This document shows, piece after piece, positions 13,106-28,100 of a stretch of DNA of 64,000 nucleotides; the first letter of the stretch is position 1; each line of letters starts with the position of its first letter. Origin of the DNA: Lagopus muta. Lineage: Eukaryota; Chordata; Aves; Galliformes; Phasianidae. The position numbers and the translations under genes were made by a program. The DNA is taken from NCBI RefSeq assembly GCF_023343835.1, contig NC_064435.1, positions 85,629,788 to 85,693,787 on the forward strand, read 5' to 3'. The notes under the pieces are model-generated. The model made no database searches, was not told the origin of the DNA, and saw only the letters and a list, made by a program, of their open reading frames with translations.

Positions 13106-14860
13106 CAAATTGATAAAACCTCTGATCCAGCCTTCAAACAAGGACTTAATCTTATAATACTGTGGTCAGTACTTTATCCATAACTCAAATCACTGTGCCT
13201 GGCATTATGATGGCTTTCTGCTTTACTACTACACAGAAGGAGTGTTCTCAGCAAATAAGAAAATTATCCAGTCAACTAGAAAGAAATTTGTTATTTGCAG
13301 AGCAGGTAACTTGCTTAATATGTTTACAAGATCATCTTTGAGAAAATGGTTTTATCTTTCTAACTGCAGCCTGGCTATCTTACCACTAAGTCTGAAATAG
13401 ATTACATGAATATCTCTTTGTACTGTCCATTGGCTGACATTTGTCTTTCACTAGACTAGACTTCAAAGTTCAGGGACATCTTCTGTCTTATTTAGTAGAA
13501 TGTCAACATGAAAAACTGCAAGGCAAATATTGGCCACCAACCTCTGAAAGAATTATACCTTGAATTTTGCCATTAGACACTCTGCCAGCTCAAACTATTG
13601 GTAATGCAATGGCTGACTAATAGACCAAGGGACCATTATTTGCAACACCATTATTTATGTGTTTATCACACAAAACATTTGAAAAAAAATATGAACTGGC
13701 ATATGAACATGAAAATAAATTACCTCCTTTGTAGCCACAATGGATCTTCAAGCATGGATTTCATGTCACTCTCTCTGTGCCCACTTCCTTCCTTCCTCCA
13801 TCGCCTTCAGATCTAACTACGAGGCAACAAGGAACAGATGGATTCCACTGATTCTACCATCATATGAAAGCATGAGGAGGCGTAGAACCCACAGCCAGCA
13901 ATCATCAGCTTGAATGTGCCATTACGCACAGGAGATACATATGCACCTCCAGTAGGATCATCCTGGACCCTCATTCCTCCTGGATTGATACTAGCTCTTT
14001 CCAGGGGGAAGAGTAGAATTCCACAGTTCAGCATGGGAGTCACTCTTCAAGAGCATAATAAATTGGCAAAGGAAGAAAAGACTGCCAAAAGAATAAAGGA
14101 GGGGTAGACAGGATTTTTGCAGTTTAATGGATGACTCATTTTATTTGGCCCAGCATGCTGCTGCTAGATGCTTCCCATGTGAAAAAAATTTATGCTGAAA
14201 ATTCTTAATCAATAACTCCAACACTATCAACATCAGTAATAAAGTTGATAATAACCTCAGTCTTCCACTCTGTCTTCCTCAGCCCTCATCGTTTCTGCTT
14301 TTCAGAGGACAAAGAGTGAGCCTATGATGCCACCTCATCATTTTCTTGATCTTTGGAGTTTGTGAACTTTGCCTCTGCTTTTTTTCTATGAGCTAATACG
14401 AGTTTGAGACACATCCCTTTTCCCTTTTCCTTGTCCAGATCTTTCACATATGGTGAAAATGAGCACAAGGGACAATAAAGATGTTCTTGTTGCTTGCAAA
14501 GAGGACAACTGCAAATCACCTTTTCACCTTCTTTTTGAATTATCTTAAAAGGAATTCATTAATTGTGCTATCTCATTGGCACTGGAAAACTGATGGGCCC
14601 TGTTTCTGAGTGAGTAGATTACTAAACTATGCCATACCTTATCAAAGTCACCAGACATCCATATATTCCTGGTTATCAGCTATGGCATGGAAGCACACAG
14701 AAAATGGAACTGGTGCATAAACAGGGACTTAATTGATATGCAGATATTCAAGAGTAGACCTACAGTAAATAAAAGGAAGCATCATACTCTTTTAGCAGTC
14801 TCTGAATGCTTTGAAGTGGAACTTTCAGATGGTATTATTTTCTTCTTGATACTGCATGTT

Positions 14861-14890
14861 GCTGTCTGTTACTGTCTGTTATTGTCTATT
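14861..14890. repeat. tandem repeat, 10-bp unit, 3 copies
   Basis: GCTGTCTGTT, ACTGTCTGTT and ATTGTCTATT follow one another directly. Short minisatellite. Confidence 0.85.
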
Positions 14891-15120
14891 GCATTTAGAC
14901 AGCAAACAATAAATATCCTTTTCTTTGGCAATGAGCTTGCCAGCATGACATAAGGGCTCATTTTTTAAAACTAAGATTTTTCTATTTGTCTCTAAAATCT
15001 GTTTTTCAGTCCTGGAGGACAGAACTATGAATCTATATTCCACTTTTACATCTTGTCAACTTAGGAGTTGCTGGCTTAGCTTATGTTTATGGACATTTCA
15101 GATTGAGTAAAATACTGGGG

Positions 15121-15132
15121 AAAAAAAAAAAA
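15121..15132. repeat. poly(A) tract
   Basis: Twelve A followed by GAAAAATC. No retroposed body can be recognised upstream on either strand. Confidence 0.8.
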
Positions 15133-16969
15133 GAAAAATCAGTGCTCTGTATCAGTATCAGAGCTAGAGTGAAAGAAGAGACAAACCAGAAGGAAGCTGT
15201 TTAATGAGGGAAATGCTTCTTGTATGGAATGAATGGTGGAGCACCACAGTGGTCTGGATAGACCAGATTTCTCTCTTTCTTCTCTCTCCTTTCTCCCCAC
15301 CACTAGGATTTTTAAAAGGCATCAAGCTGCCTTTCAAAATCTGCTCTGCATTTGTATATACAGATCCTGGGCTGGAGGTCTTCAATCATAACAGCTGAAA
15401 GTATGAGGTTTTGAAAAATACATGCATCGTTTACATTCAGAAATGTTTTATATGAGAATGATGTTCTTCATTTAAGAAAACAAAGAAATTAAGGAAAATG
15501 AGAAATAAGTATTTTGGCATCTTCCCGCTTCCTCTCTCTTCCATTCATAACAGGTCTGAAAGAAATAATTTCCTCCAAAGAGATACATGGTCGGATAGAG
15601 CCTAACGAGTGAGGAACCATTTAACAGACTGTTTTCTTCAGGCTTAGCACAAAGCCCTAAGTGCTATTAACATCTCCAGGCAAACCCTAGTAAAAAAGAC
15701 CATTGCAGATTTTCCCAGGGGTTACTGCTGGCAGTCATCCCTACACTACCTTGGTGATTTACCAGTGTGTTCTGGCCCAACCTGAGATTTTTAAGGCTGA
15801 TGTTTTATGTCTGCTTACCATTAGATAGTCCCATTCAATTCTGATCCCCTCTATGAATGCTCAGCGCTTTCATGCATCAGTGACCTTAAAGGTGTGCAGA
15901 AAGTTAAAAATATGAGTTTTCAGCTATGAAAAATTTCTCTTAATTATCTCTCATCACAGGAATCTGTTGTATAAATAAGAACACATTATTTTGTATCATC
16001 TTTATCTTTTATGGATAATTAAAAATGAGAGATAGGAGGTCAGTTAAACTCTCCTTTCATTCACCTACTCATCTGTCTGCCTTTCAGCCCTGCAAATGTG
16101 TGAGCCTGCCGGGCAGTTTCAGCCCCATTTCACAGAAGGTCACTGATGTCAAGGATAACCACCTCCTTAACACCTGGGTAGAAGTGAGGACCCACAATGG
16201 CCCCAGGTGCAATGTGCAGCCATTTGCTTAGGCAAACAGAGAAGTTACATGGGAAGAAGTAGGTAGAAGTATCAAAGGAATGAAAGGCAGGAAATTGGGT
16301 GAAAACTGGTTTCACTAATTCTGTAGTTCATTAAAAGATTTATTTTTCTATTAACTTACATAGCTCGCAAGCATGTTTTTTGTTCTTTGGTTTTTTGAAA
16401 GATCTTTAGGGTTTTTTTTGCTAGTCTCTTTTAGTCTACAACCCCAATGAATTCCCAGAATTTGCTTTGGGGAGAAAAGGCAACTGATTTTATCTTTAAA
16501 ACTGCACTAGAATTTATAGACATCGGCCAAAATGGTGTGGACAGCAAATCTTATCTGCATAGGGCTGACAGTTCTTGTGGTTCCCAACTTATGTATTTGA
16601 TGCTTAAACCTTAGAAAGCTTGCTTTTTTTAAACATGGTATTTTGCAAATCTAATCTTTACACGTACACAGATGGAGTCCACAGGACTAAGAGTGCATGC
16701 AAAGCATTTCTGACTGCAATAATTCCTACTTGAAATATAAAGTTCTTGACATCGTCTCGTTAGTGAACTGCTAAATCCAGCATATTTGAGTTCACTGTTC
16801 AGCAGCATTATATAAAACCAGGAAATAATTACTGACTTGCTCTTAGAAGTACACTGGTGACAGTACAATGTGCAAAGCGTGACGCTTTTTTGAGCTGATG
16901 CAGTTGTGTCCTGAGTTCAGAAGATGTATTTATTTTATGGATTTCAAATAACAACATTTAATGTCTTAT

Positions 16970-19034
<2,065 letters not shown>

Positions 19035-19403
19035 GAGATTGTTTAGTTTGGAAAAGAGGATGCTCTAGGGAGATATTATCACTCCTTACAACTACCTCAG
19101 ACCTAATGAGGTGGGGGTTGGCTTTTTCTCCCAAGTAACTGGTACGAGACGAGAGGGAAAGGCTTCCAGTTGCACTAGGGGAGATTCAGGTTGGATGTCA
19201 GGAAAAATTTCTCAGAAGAGTGATGAGGTATTGGAACAGGCTGCCCAGGGAGGTGGTGGAGTCACCGTCCCTGGAGGCGTTCAAGAAATGTGTAGACATG
19301 GCAATGAGGGATGTGGTTTAGTGGTATGGCCGTGACAGTTGACTATAGTTGGACTAAATGAGCTTAGCGGTCCTTCCAATCTTAATGAGTCTATGATTCT
19401 GTA
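19035..19403 (+). mobile_element. CR1: CR1 LINE 3' fragment
   Basis: Plus-strand CR1 of about 370 bp. It starts in the end of ORF2 (GATTGTTTAGTTTGGAAAAG, corresponding to the LFSLEKRR residues), passes through GATTCAGGTTGGATGTCAGG, AGGCTGCCCAGGGAGGTGG and GGAGTCACCGTCCCTGGAGG, and ends in TTGGACTAAATGAGCTTAGC and the tail GAGTCTATGATTCTG. It is frameshifted relative to the consensus. A 74-codon frame at 19111-19335 is repeat-derived. Confidence 0.96.
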
Positions 19404-20685
19404 ATATTAATTGAGATCATAAGAATATTGTTTGTCTGCAGCATAAATCAAAGCTGAGCAACAAAAGGATAACAACAGCAACAACAATAAAAAAAGCCAA
19501 GCACAAAACTCCCTGCCCCTTAGTTTACAATAGATAGAGAGAAAATTGTGAAGCGAATATTTAGGATTACAGGTCCAGAATGGCAACTGAGAATCCACAA
19601 ACATCTTCTGTTGTGACCTTTATGAAGGCACTCTAAATCTCAGCATCCAACTTCATAAAAGCTTGGCTTCAAATACAATATTGTGGCTGAGCACTATCAC
19701 TGCTTATCACAGGGTGCGTGCTTTTGACAGCAGCTTTCTATTTTACTCTGTCCTCCCTGTGCCATCCAAGGCTGTTCTTTCATCCTGCAGCATCCTGTTC
19801 TTGGCTGAAGGGCAGCACATGGAAGGCCTACAAGATTTGGCCCTGTGTATGTGCCTGCTTTAGCTAGAGATTGCGTGGCCTTCTGCTGGGTTTTTAAGAA
19901 AGCACAGTCTTCCTTCTAAGAGGATAAAAGCCAGTGCTACCATGCTGGAAAATTCATCCAAAGCATTGGATAGTCAGTGATTTGATGGGTAAGCCACTAA
20001 ATTATTATTACTACTACTACCATTGTTACTATTTTAAATACTGACTCATTCAAGCTCTCCTGTGGTTTTCCAAAAGTTATTCAAATTTGTCATGTTTCAT
20101 CAATATGAACTGTGGCTTGCTCAAATGCGAAATGAGAGAGGTGAGGAAAAATCGTTTATGTGAAAGAAGCAGTCAATTACTCCACTGATGTGTGCTGCTT
20201 TATAGGCTTTTCACTGCCAATCAGCATCACAGCTTTTCCTTTCATTTTTTTCCCCAAACAAGTGCACATTATTTCACACATTCCAACTGATTTTTAGCCT
20301 GGTAGCACTCTGTCAATAAAGCTGTCCCATGTCAAACAGTTAGTATCCTTCCATTCACACATCACCTCTAAATACTGCTGGAGAAGCCACAAACCACCAG
20401 CAGCGTTATTGGCCCAGACAGGCATCAGAAAGCAACCTGATCATTTCTGTTTTATGTCAATGTGAAGCACAGCTGCAGATGAGAAGTGCACCCGCAGCCT
20501 GGGAGGCATCTTGGAGCAGAGCAGGGTTCACTGTCCTCCTCTGGAGCCTTTGAGCAGAGTTATTTTGTAATGTCAAGACCAAAGAGGAATTTGGTTTCAC
20601 ATTTTTGTCTTGTTTTAGTTCTAGGTAGCTAAGCAAGGAGCACTGCTGTGAGAAAACAGCAGTCTGATCTCATTTTTATTTGCAC
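19404..20685. other. unique sequence between CR1 copies
   Basis: AT-rich DNA with no recognised element. There is a short (ATT/ACT)n stretch at 20005-20030. An open frame at 19663-19863 is short and featureless. Confidence 0.55.
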
Positions 20686-21196
20686 AGGCGAGGCCACACC
20701 TTGAGTACTGTGTTCGGTTTTGGGCCCCTCACTATAAGAAGGATGTTGATGCCCTCAAGCACATCCAAAGAATAACGAAGTTGAGGAGGGTCTGGAAGAG
20801 AAATCTTATGGGGAGCAGCTGAGGGAACAGGGATTGTTTAGCATGGAGAAAAGAAGGCTCAGGGGAGGCCCCATTGCTCTCTACAACTACCTGAAAGAAA
20901 TTTGTAGCAAGGTGGGGTCAGCCTCTCCTCCCATGTAAATGATGGAAGGATTAGAGGGAACGGCCTCATGTTGCACCACCAGAGATTCAGGTTAGATACT
21001 AGGAACAGTTTCTTCTCAGAAGAGTGGTGAGGCACTGGGACAGGTTGCCCAGGGGGATGATGGAGTCACCATCCCTGGAAGTGTTCAAGAAATGTGTAGA
21101 TATGGCACTGAGGAACATGATTTATTGGGCTTGATGGACAGGTTGACAGATGGACTAGATGAGCTTTCAGTTCTTTTCTAACTTTAATGGTTCTAT
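20686..21196 (+). mobile_element. CR1: CR1 LINE 3' fragment, about 510 bp
   Basis: Starts at AGGCGAGGCCACACCTTGAG (the RPHLEYC region of ORF2), continues through TTTTGGGCCCCTCACTATAA, GAGAAAAGAAGGCTCAGGGG, GATTCAGGTTAGATACTAGG, GGTTGCCCAGGGGGATGATG and GTGTTCAAGAAATGTGTAG, and ends at CTTTAATGGTTCTATG. Several indels break the frame. It is truncated at almost the same consensus position as the minus-strand copy at 16970-17512. Confidence 0.97.
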
Positions 21197-22000
21197 GCCC
21201 TTTTAGCATGCTGTAGCAATTTTTGCTAGCTAATGATTATGAAGGTTTCTGCTCAGCTGACAAAGACACGCTAGCCATAAACTATTGGATCCCTGAAACT
21301 GCCCCTAATGCACCCTGGACTTCTTCTGTTAATATGAACTGCCATCATCTCTTGCAAGGACTGTACTGAACACGGAAATCTTTGTCTTCTTTCTAAAAAA
21401 AAGGCAGCATTTGCACACAGCCTCCTTGAGAGGGTCTTGCACGGGTGAAATGGTGCTGGAAATTTCTAAAAGCTTAGCAACATCCCACCCAGCAGGGCAA
21501 AGTGCTCACTGCACAGGAGACAACTTAGTTCATTCACACTGTACAGTAACATTCACATTTCTTCCAGCTCAGCAACTCCAACGCACAGACATGGGTAAAG
21601 ACAGTAGGGGAAAATGGCATTTCAGCTTTTAACTCCAGGCTTTTATGTCCAGAACAACATCACCCAGTCATCAGGTTAGTGGTACCCAGACCCAGCTGTT
21701 ATTTCTGTTTGCCAGATTTCTGACATCAGAACTCCAATGGGCCTCAGTTTCTTCGTCTATAAAATTGGGGTGAGATGTTTTTAAACAAGAGTGAAACATT
21801 TTTAAAATCCTTGATGTTTTCCTATAAAAGACTGCAGAAGAATAAACTATTTCTGCTGTTTATCTTGCTCCACAACTGCTGCTCTGAATAGCTTTTTTTG
21901 TATTCCCACAGATTTCCATCTCACAAGCTACCACTCTTGTTAGTGGTAGCACTAGGCAATCTCTTCAAATGCATAACAATGTTGTTCTGACTGGGTAAAT
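21197..22000. other. unique sequence with one MIR core
   Basis: Holds a chance open frame at 21411-21632 and the MIR core listed at 21735-21776. Nothing else is recognisable. Confidence 0.55.
21735..21776 (+). mobile_element. MIR: MIR-type SINE core
   Basis: The sequence GGGCCTCAGTTTCTTCGTCT followed by ATAAAATTGGGGTGAGATG matches the MIR consensus word TGCCTCAGTTTCCTCATCTGTAAAATGGGG with few changes. Only this core stands out. The flanks (21700-21735 and beyond 21776) are too decayed to assign by eye. MIRs are ancient tRNA-derived SINEs shared by amniotes, so such a core is expected in a bird. Confidence 0.7.
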
Positions 22001-22112
22001 AGAATCATAGAATGGCTTGGGTTGGAAGTGATGCAGGGATCAACAAGTTCCAATCCCCTTGCACATGCATTGCTGCCAACCACTAGATCAAGTACTAGAC
22101 CAGATCAAAATA
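22001..22112 (-). mobile_element. CR1: CR1 LINE 3' end, short
   Basis: Plus strand: AGAATCATAGAATGGCTTGG, GTTGGAAGTGATGCAGGGAT, AAGTTCCAATCCCCTTGC, ACTAGATCAAGTACTAGACC. This is the last hundred or so bases of CR1, inserted on the minus strand and decayed. Confidence 0.88.
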
Positions 22113-25100
22113 GCTTCTATTTTGTCCTCCAAGACCTAGTACTAACAGTTCTATTTGTCTGTTTGGGTCCAAATTAATCAAAAGCACTCCTGTCCTAAAT
22201 ATCATCATGGAGTTATCCAGCAATTCTATAAATTATCCAGAATAACTCCACATAGGAGCATGCCCCTACGATTCATGCCTTTCACCAAAATCAATCAAAA
22301 ATACAGGGTCAGATCATAGTAAAATGGTCTTAGAGGCACTTTGCAGATTGACTTACTCAGCCAAACTGTTATTTAATTTTATATTGATAAATATTCTGTC
22401 CCAACTCAACGTGCACAGTTCAAGAGGGATGTCACAAGAAAATCCTCCTTGGAAGACAAATAGAAAATGTAGAATGTTTTCTTATGCTGTACTTAGAAAC
22501 CAGCATCTGGCTCTGAGTTGGAGGAAATCTATAGAAAGAACCAGCTGAAGGAGGAGCTCACCTCTGCAGTGGCAGACTACAGGACTTCCTGAAAAAAGGC
22601 TGAAGAGCATCCCCAGTACTTGAAGGAAGTATCCCTATAGTCCAAACACAGCCCTGTCCTGGAGGGATGAAGTTGAACATATGCAACTGCTTAACTCCAT
22701 CCGCTGGATTAACACATGAAATTATCTCACAGCGTTTTATGACTTATGATGGCTAATTTGAATTTTAAAATGGCCCCAACCATGGAGAAAAATTCTTCAC
22801 AATTACCGTAGAACACAGGAATGCTGGAATGACAGTATGCTGCTAAGAGAAGCAGCACCACTTCAATACACCTTCCATAAGCAATGAACAAACATCGACT
22901 GCAAATACCTCTTTACTACATGAGGCATCAACACCTTTTTTTCCCTGAGACTTTCTTGAAATATGATTGCAATTCCAAGTATTGTGAGAATTATCTTTAA
23001 TTTTCCTTATCATAAGGAAGATTTTTCCTTCTGCCCATTAAGATAAAACCAGTCAAACTGGGAATTTCTCCACATATTTCAGTCAATTTTATCCCATAAC
23101 CAAGATAAGGAAAGAAAACGGCAGTCATCACAAGTGAAACCAAATATTTCTGTAGCTAGCAGCTTGTTTAAAACATGCTAGCTCAGCTTTTGGATTGTGA
23201 TACTGAGTTAAATGAAGCTCTGCCTGTCTATTTGACCTGTGGATTAAGGTAAAGAAGGACACAGGAGCATTTTGTGATGAAACGTAGCAGACACATCATA
23301 AACAAGAGAATCCCAGGACGCAGTTATATTGTAGGATTTACTGTAGACTAATTTAAAAAATGTAATGCCATTACCTGACCTGGTCAGCATGGGGAAGTTG
23401 TATTTAATTATAAGCTGAATGAATACACGCACAGAATATATAAGGCATGTCACTAAGAAAGAATTAGGAAGGTAACGCACCACTCAAAAAGGTTGAGTCA
23501 ATGCATTAGGAACTGAGATTTAGGTGCTCAGATACATCATTTACCTGTGAGCTATGTCACAATATTGCTTAAGATTGTTCCTTTATAATACTGCTTGATT
23601 CTCACCTTACGCACAAAACAGTAAGCTTTATATAAAGTACTCTCATTTTAAAACAACCCCAGCGATAAAGCTTTTTGAGTACAGTGCATTTCTTTGCAAC
23701 CACAATCTCCTTGCTAGTTTATCAGTAGCAAAAAGAAATCAGAAAGTCTGCCAATGCCTAACTAACTTGCACAGCAGAACCCTCACAAGGCTGCAGGCAT
23801 CAGCCTTGTATGCACACACACGTGCTGGTCTTATCTGGGGGAAATCCAGTCCCACGAGGACTGGGGCAGCAAGCCCAGCACTTACTAATGCCTTTGTTTG
23901 CAGTTCCTAAGACTGCTCCACAGTGTAGAGGAATGAGGCCTGTTTATAAGAAACCTGCAAATGGCACAGGCTGAGCCTTTCAAGGTTTCCTGGCCCTGTT
24001 GCAAAGGAGCACAAGGGTCACTAAAGCAGAGTTGTCCACCTGCGTCAGAGCATTTCCTACACATTTTCAGGAACTGAACTCCTTTCATAATGGAAAGTTA
24101 ACGACACGTCCTTATAAAACAAGCAGACTTCCCCCCCTCAGGCAATAACAGGAAAGGTATTTCTCCAAAAGCATGCTGGAGACATGTTAGAAGCATGGCA
24201 AGACTCCACGGCACAGCTCAGTTCTGCCTGACCCTTTGGCACTCTAAATGTGCCTGGTGTTATCTGTTATCTCTTCCACAGCATCTCTTGGCTCCTCCAG
24301 CCGCTGCATCCCTGTATTTACACAGCTGCCTCTGAAGCTGTAAGTCAGCAGCAGTGATTGTTGCACAAACAAGTGTGACATGTGGATCTTGCCAAAATAG
24401 CATGCTTCACTCCCTGTTCTTAAGTAGTGTATGCTTTGGCACCGACAAGCCTCCCAGAAATTAAAAAGAAAGTGCTTTCAACTGCGTTTCATGTTTAATG
24501 CATAGTTGTTTTGGCAGAACAAGTTTTGAATAATTTGAGGATAGGAGAAAATATAAATAAGAAGTTTCAGCGTAACACAGCACAAGTCACTGTCACATCT
24601 AGACCTGCACTAAGGACGCTGTGTGTGTACCACCTACTGCCATGCTCCCAATCCCATGTGTGACCCTTCAGCCAGAGAAATGCATCCTGACAGGTCAGAG
24701 CTGCATTAATGTGCTCCAACACGCTGGGGCCAGACTGGCAGAAGCCACATATACTTTTCACCTCCTTCAGTTACAGCCCATCACGCTCAGGTTACATCAG
24801 AGTGGCAAAGCAACTTTACACACCTTGAGAACGCATTATAAAACAACAATTTTCAGCAGCATTTTGAATATCAGTTGAATTCCAGCATCAGGAATATGGC
24901 TGGCCAGCTTCCACCATCTGTTTTCTTAATTTCCTTTCTTAGTCGTGCTAGTTGCAAGAAAGGAATTTATGCCATTGTCTGCCTCTGGAGGTAAAAAATA
25001 CCTCCAAATACCAAGTGAATGCTGTGCAAGAGGGAGCACTGCACACTGAATACAGGGAATGCAGATCAGGATCATGAGATACCTCTTCCTAAACTAGGTT

Positions 25101-28100
25101 AGAAAGGGTCTCTGAAACTCTAGATGTTGCTATATGTGCACATCAACATGCCATGTTATTAGAAACTTCAGAGGAGCCTGTTTTGCAGTACTTTGCTCCT
25201 CTATTGCTCAAAAGCTACTGAGAGACTTTGCAGAAGCTGTGTGAAGGAACCATGTAGAGGAGCAAGAGCCACAGGAACCAGAACCACCTCAGTCTCACCC
25301 CTTCCTCTAGGAAGTAGTTGTGGGCTTTGCCAGCTGCCTGGATGTGTGACAATGCCATGCTGACCTCTAGGATAAAGAAAGCACTGGGTCCATTCAAACA
25401 AAACCACTGTAGCTGGAAGCAGCCAGTTTTGCTATGGCACTGCCTTCATTACAACCTTACCAAAACACCCCATTTGCCAAGTTTTGGCCATGGCCGTCAT
25501 GTGGGTGGAAGAAAACTGAAGGAGCAAGCAGCCTTACCTGCTGGAGGAAGAGATGCCAGTTCTCCAGTGTTGTCTCACACAAGGCATTGATGCATCACCA
25601 TCACATCTTGCTCCTGAAGGACTGTAGCACTGGCAGGTGTAAGCATTCAGGTCTTGCTTGGCCCTGGGAGGAGGCAGTTCCAGCTAATGAGATCTGCTGG
25701 GAGGTCCAGGTGCATTCTGGAGACCCTGCCCACCTGCCTGATGTTTCTGGGCTGTAGGGGTTGTGTTCCTTCAATGCATCTCCCTAGTGAAGTACTCAGG
25801 CCTATTTTCAGAGGCATGGGTTGAGCCTAAAGGTTCAGCATTTGCCATACATTTACTCTCTCCTTGTGCTATGGACTCTGAAATGATAAATTCCCTTCCA
25901 AGTAGGGCAGTATCCCAATTTCTATGGGATGCCCAAATGTCAGGCCTCTAATTTTTGGGGCTCCAAGTGCATCAAAGAAGCTGAAAACCACTGGGCAATA
26001 GAATGCCCCAGGGCTGGAGCCTCCAGCTGTACACCCATCTCCCACAGGCCTGAGGGTGGGCTGTGGACCGATTATCAGTTCAACATCAACAGTTGCAAAC
26101 CTAATTGCAGAGGGGTTTTTCATTTGCTCTCCCAACATCTTTTGAATGAGGCCTAAAATTATATTGTCCTTTTGCTTCCACAGCAGATTAAGCAATTGTC
26201 TGCATGCTGGGTGGCTTGTGAGAGCATCCAGACCAGGCTGCCAGGCCAGCACAGGAGCTGTGAGCAGACATCAGGCTTCCCAGTACGATGCTGCATATGG
26301 CCAGTCCACAGAAGCTATGCAGAGACAGAGGATGTGAAAGAGGGAAGAAAAGGATTAGAAAAAAATCTTCATGGAAGTTGATGACCTAAGAGAACGCTAA
26401 TCTGTTCTTCACCCCTCACAGAGACTTTGTAGAGCTGCTCTCAAAAAACACAGCTACTGCTTCACACACACTGTCATTTCTGGATCTTTGTTCCACAAGC
26501 ACACAGTATTATTTTCAGTGAGGGCAATAATGCTCACTTAATGTTTTGACACTCATCAGAACCAATTTCACCACAAAGAAATAGGACTCACTGCACAGTA
26601 TCTGAACGCTGTGGATCAAACTTACATCATTCCCTTACAGTATTTTTTCATTTTCTCCAAGCTTCGTACCATAAAGTAACCCTATAGCACAGGCATCCAA
26701 ATAAGGGAAGATTAGGCAACCACACGTATCGAATAGGGCAGCCACACTTCATTCTTTCTGCTAGCAATCATTCTGAGAAGAAAAACAATGTAATAACAGT
26801 AGGAGATCTTTCCAATTAAGGTCTCCTAAATTGCCCTGAGGGATTAACAAAATGAGCTGTCACCGAGCCAGTGGGAAGGCTGCAAGATGTCAGAGCAGAC
26901 CTTCCTACATGGAGGCCAGCAGGTTCAGTGGGGATTGGTAGAAGCCCACTTCTCTGGAAAATAACTGCACAAGACAATTCATTAGCACTGAAGATCAATG
27001 AGAGTATTATTCTTTGAAGAACTAGCAGTTCCTGTAAGCCTTAGCTAATTTTATTCTTCCTGATTAGAAAAAAAAATAAGTCTTTTACTGCAGAATTTCC
27101 CATTTAGATGCCTTCAATTAATTACACTGCCGGTATCCACAGCCAGCACAACACCTTTGCAGCTGGATCTCTTTTCAGCTGAGGCCAAATAAGACTTTGG
27201 GCTTTAAGCACAACAGGAATGGGAAGATGCTGTTGTTACCAGCAGGGTAGCTTCCTAGAGGTGCTGAAAGTATTTCGGAAGGCATTCATTCACCTGGAAT
27301 TTAGACCAGGTGATGATACCCAAATTAGCATTATTCTAAAGAGTGCCATCCTTATCGCATCCTTAGGAGCTAATTTTTCCGTAATCAGTTTCAAGTTTCA
27401 AATTAGGAGACTTCTATACTCAATTTATGCAGACAATTTTCAATAACTATTATTAGCAGTGAAAAAAAAATGTCTAGTACTTGCATTTTCATTTTTCAAG
27501 AAAGAAGCAGCTTTACATTTTCTAATACAGTTCAGTACTTGAACTTCTTTTGACTTCTTACTGCTACCTCTAGCCCAAAAGTCCAGTGCAAATTATTCTG
27601 CGCTGCTGAAGAGTAATTATTTCACTCATGCAAACTCATAAGGGGGTCAGACTTCATTAATTCTAATCTATTTTAAACAGATGTTAAAGCAAATTAATTT
27701 TCAAGTTTAAATAAAAGAAGTTTTAAATATAGATTAGCAATATCTAAGAAAGCATAGTGCTGCCCTTGTTGAACTCTGCAGCAAACACATCCTCAGGACT
27801 TGGACAGATGAAGAATCAGATCCTTTCATTTCTTCTTTGGCTAAGTGACCCAGATTCAGCAGTGCTTTATCTGTGTGATGTGTGAGAAAGATACTTGTCA
27901 TCCCTAGGTACACAGTTTGTGAAACTCACAACCGTATAAGAACAAAGTGATTATTTAATATTTTCACACTGCCATTAGATTTTATCATTAGCACAATTTC
28001 ACCAAAATAAAAAGACTTCTTGAAAATGCTTGGCCTCATTTCTGTACAGCAATAGAGTTTCTGGACAACTACGATGGGAATTAACCTATTAACGAGAAGT

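Larger units (their letters stand above)
6590..16969. other. 10.4 kb of unique, repeat-poor non-coding sequence
   Basis: I see no CR1, LTR or DNA transposon here. Notable items are a TA stretch near 8372-8382, a 30-bp tandem duplication at 11757-11816, an (AATA)n tract at 13089-13105, a 10-bp triplet repeat at 14861-14890, a poly(A) run at 15121-15132, and a strong splice-acceptor-like sequence ending at 16087. The longest open frame (8343-8714, 123 codons) has no recognisable domain and competes with overlapping frames. I infer intron or intergenic DNA. Confidence 0.55.

Noticed and set aside
15121..15132. Poly(A) runs (also at 52198 and 59618) as processed pseudogene tails
   Set aside because: No recognisable gene body upstream and no target duplications found by eye.
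16118..16200. MIR-like wording (CCCCATTTCACAGAAGGTCA)
   Set aside because: Only about 15 bases agree with the reverse complement of the MIR core, and the following sequence does not keep the family order.
25869..26252. 127-codon frame on the minus strand
   Set aside because: Lies in a stop-poor G+C-richer patch with competing plus-strand frames; no recognisable family.
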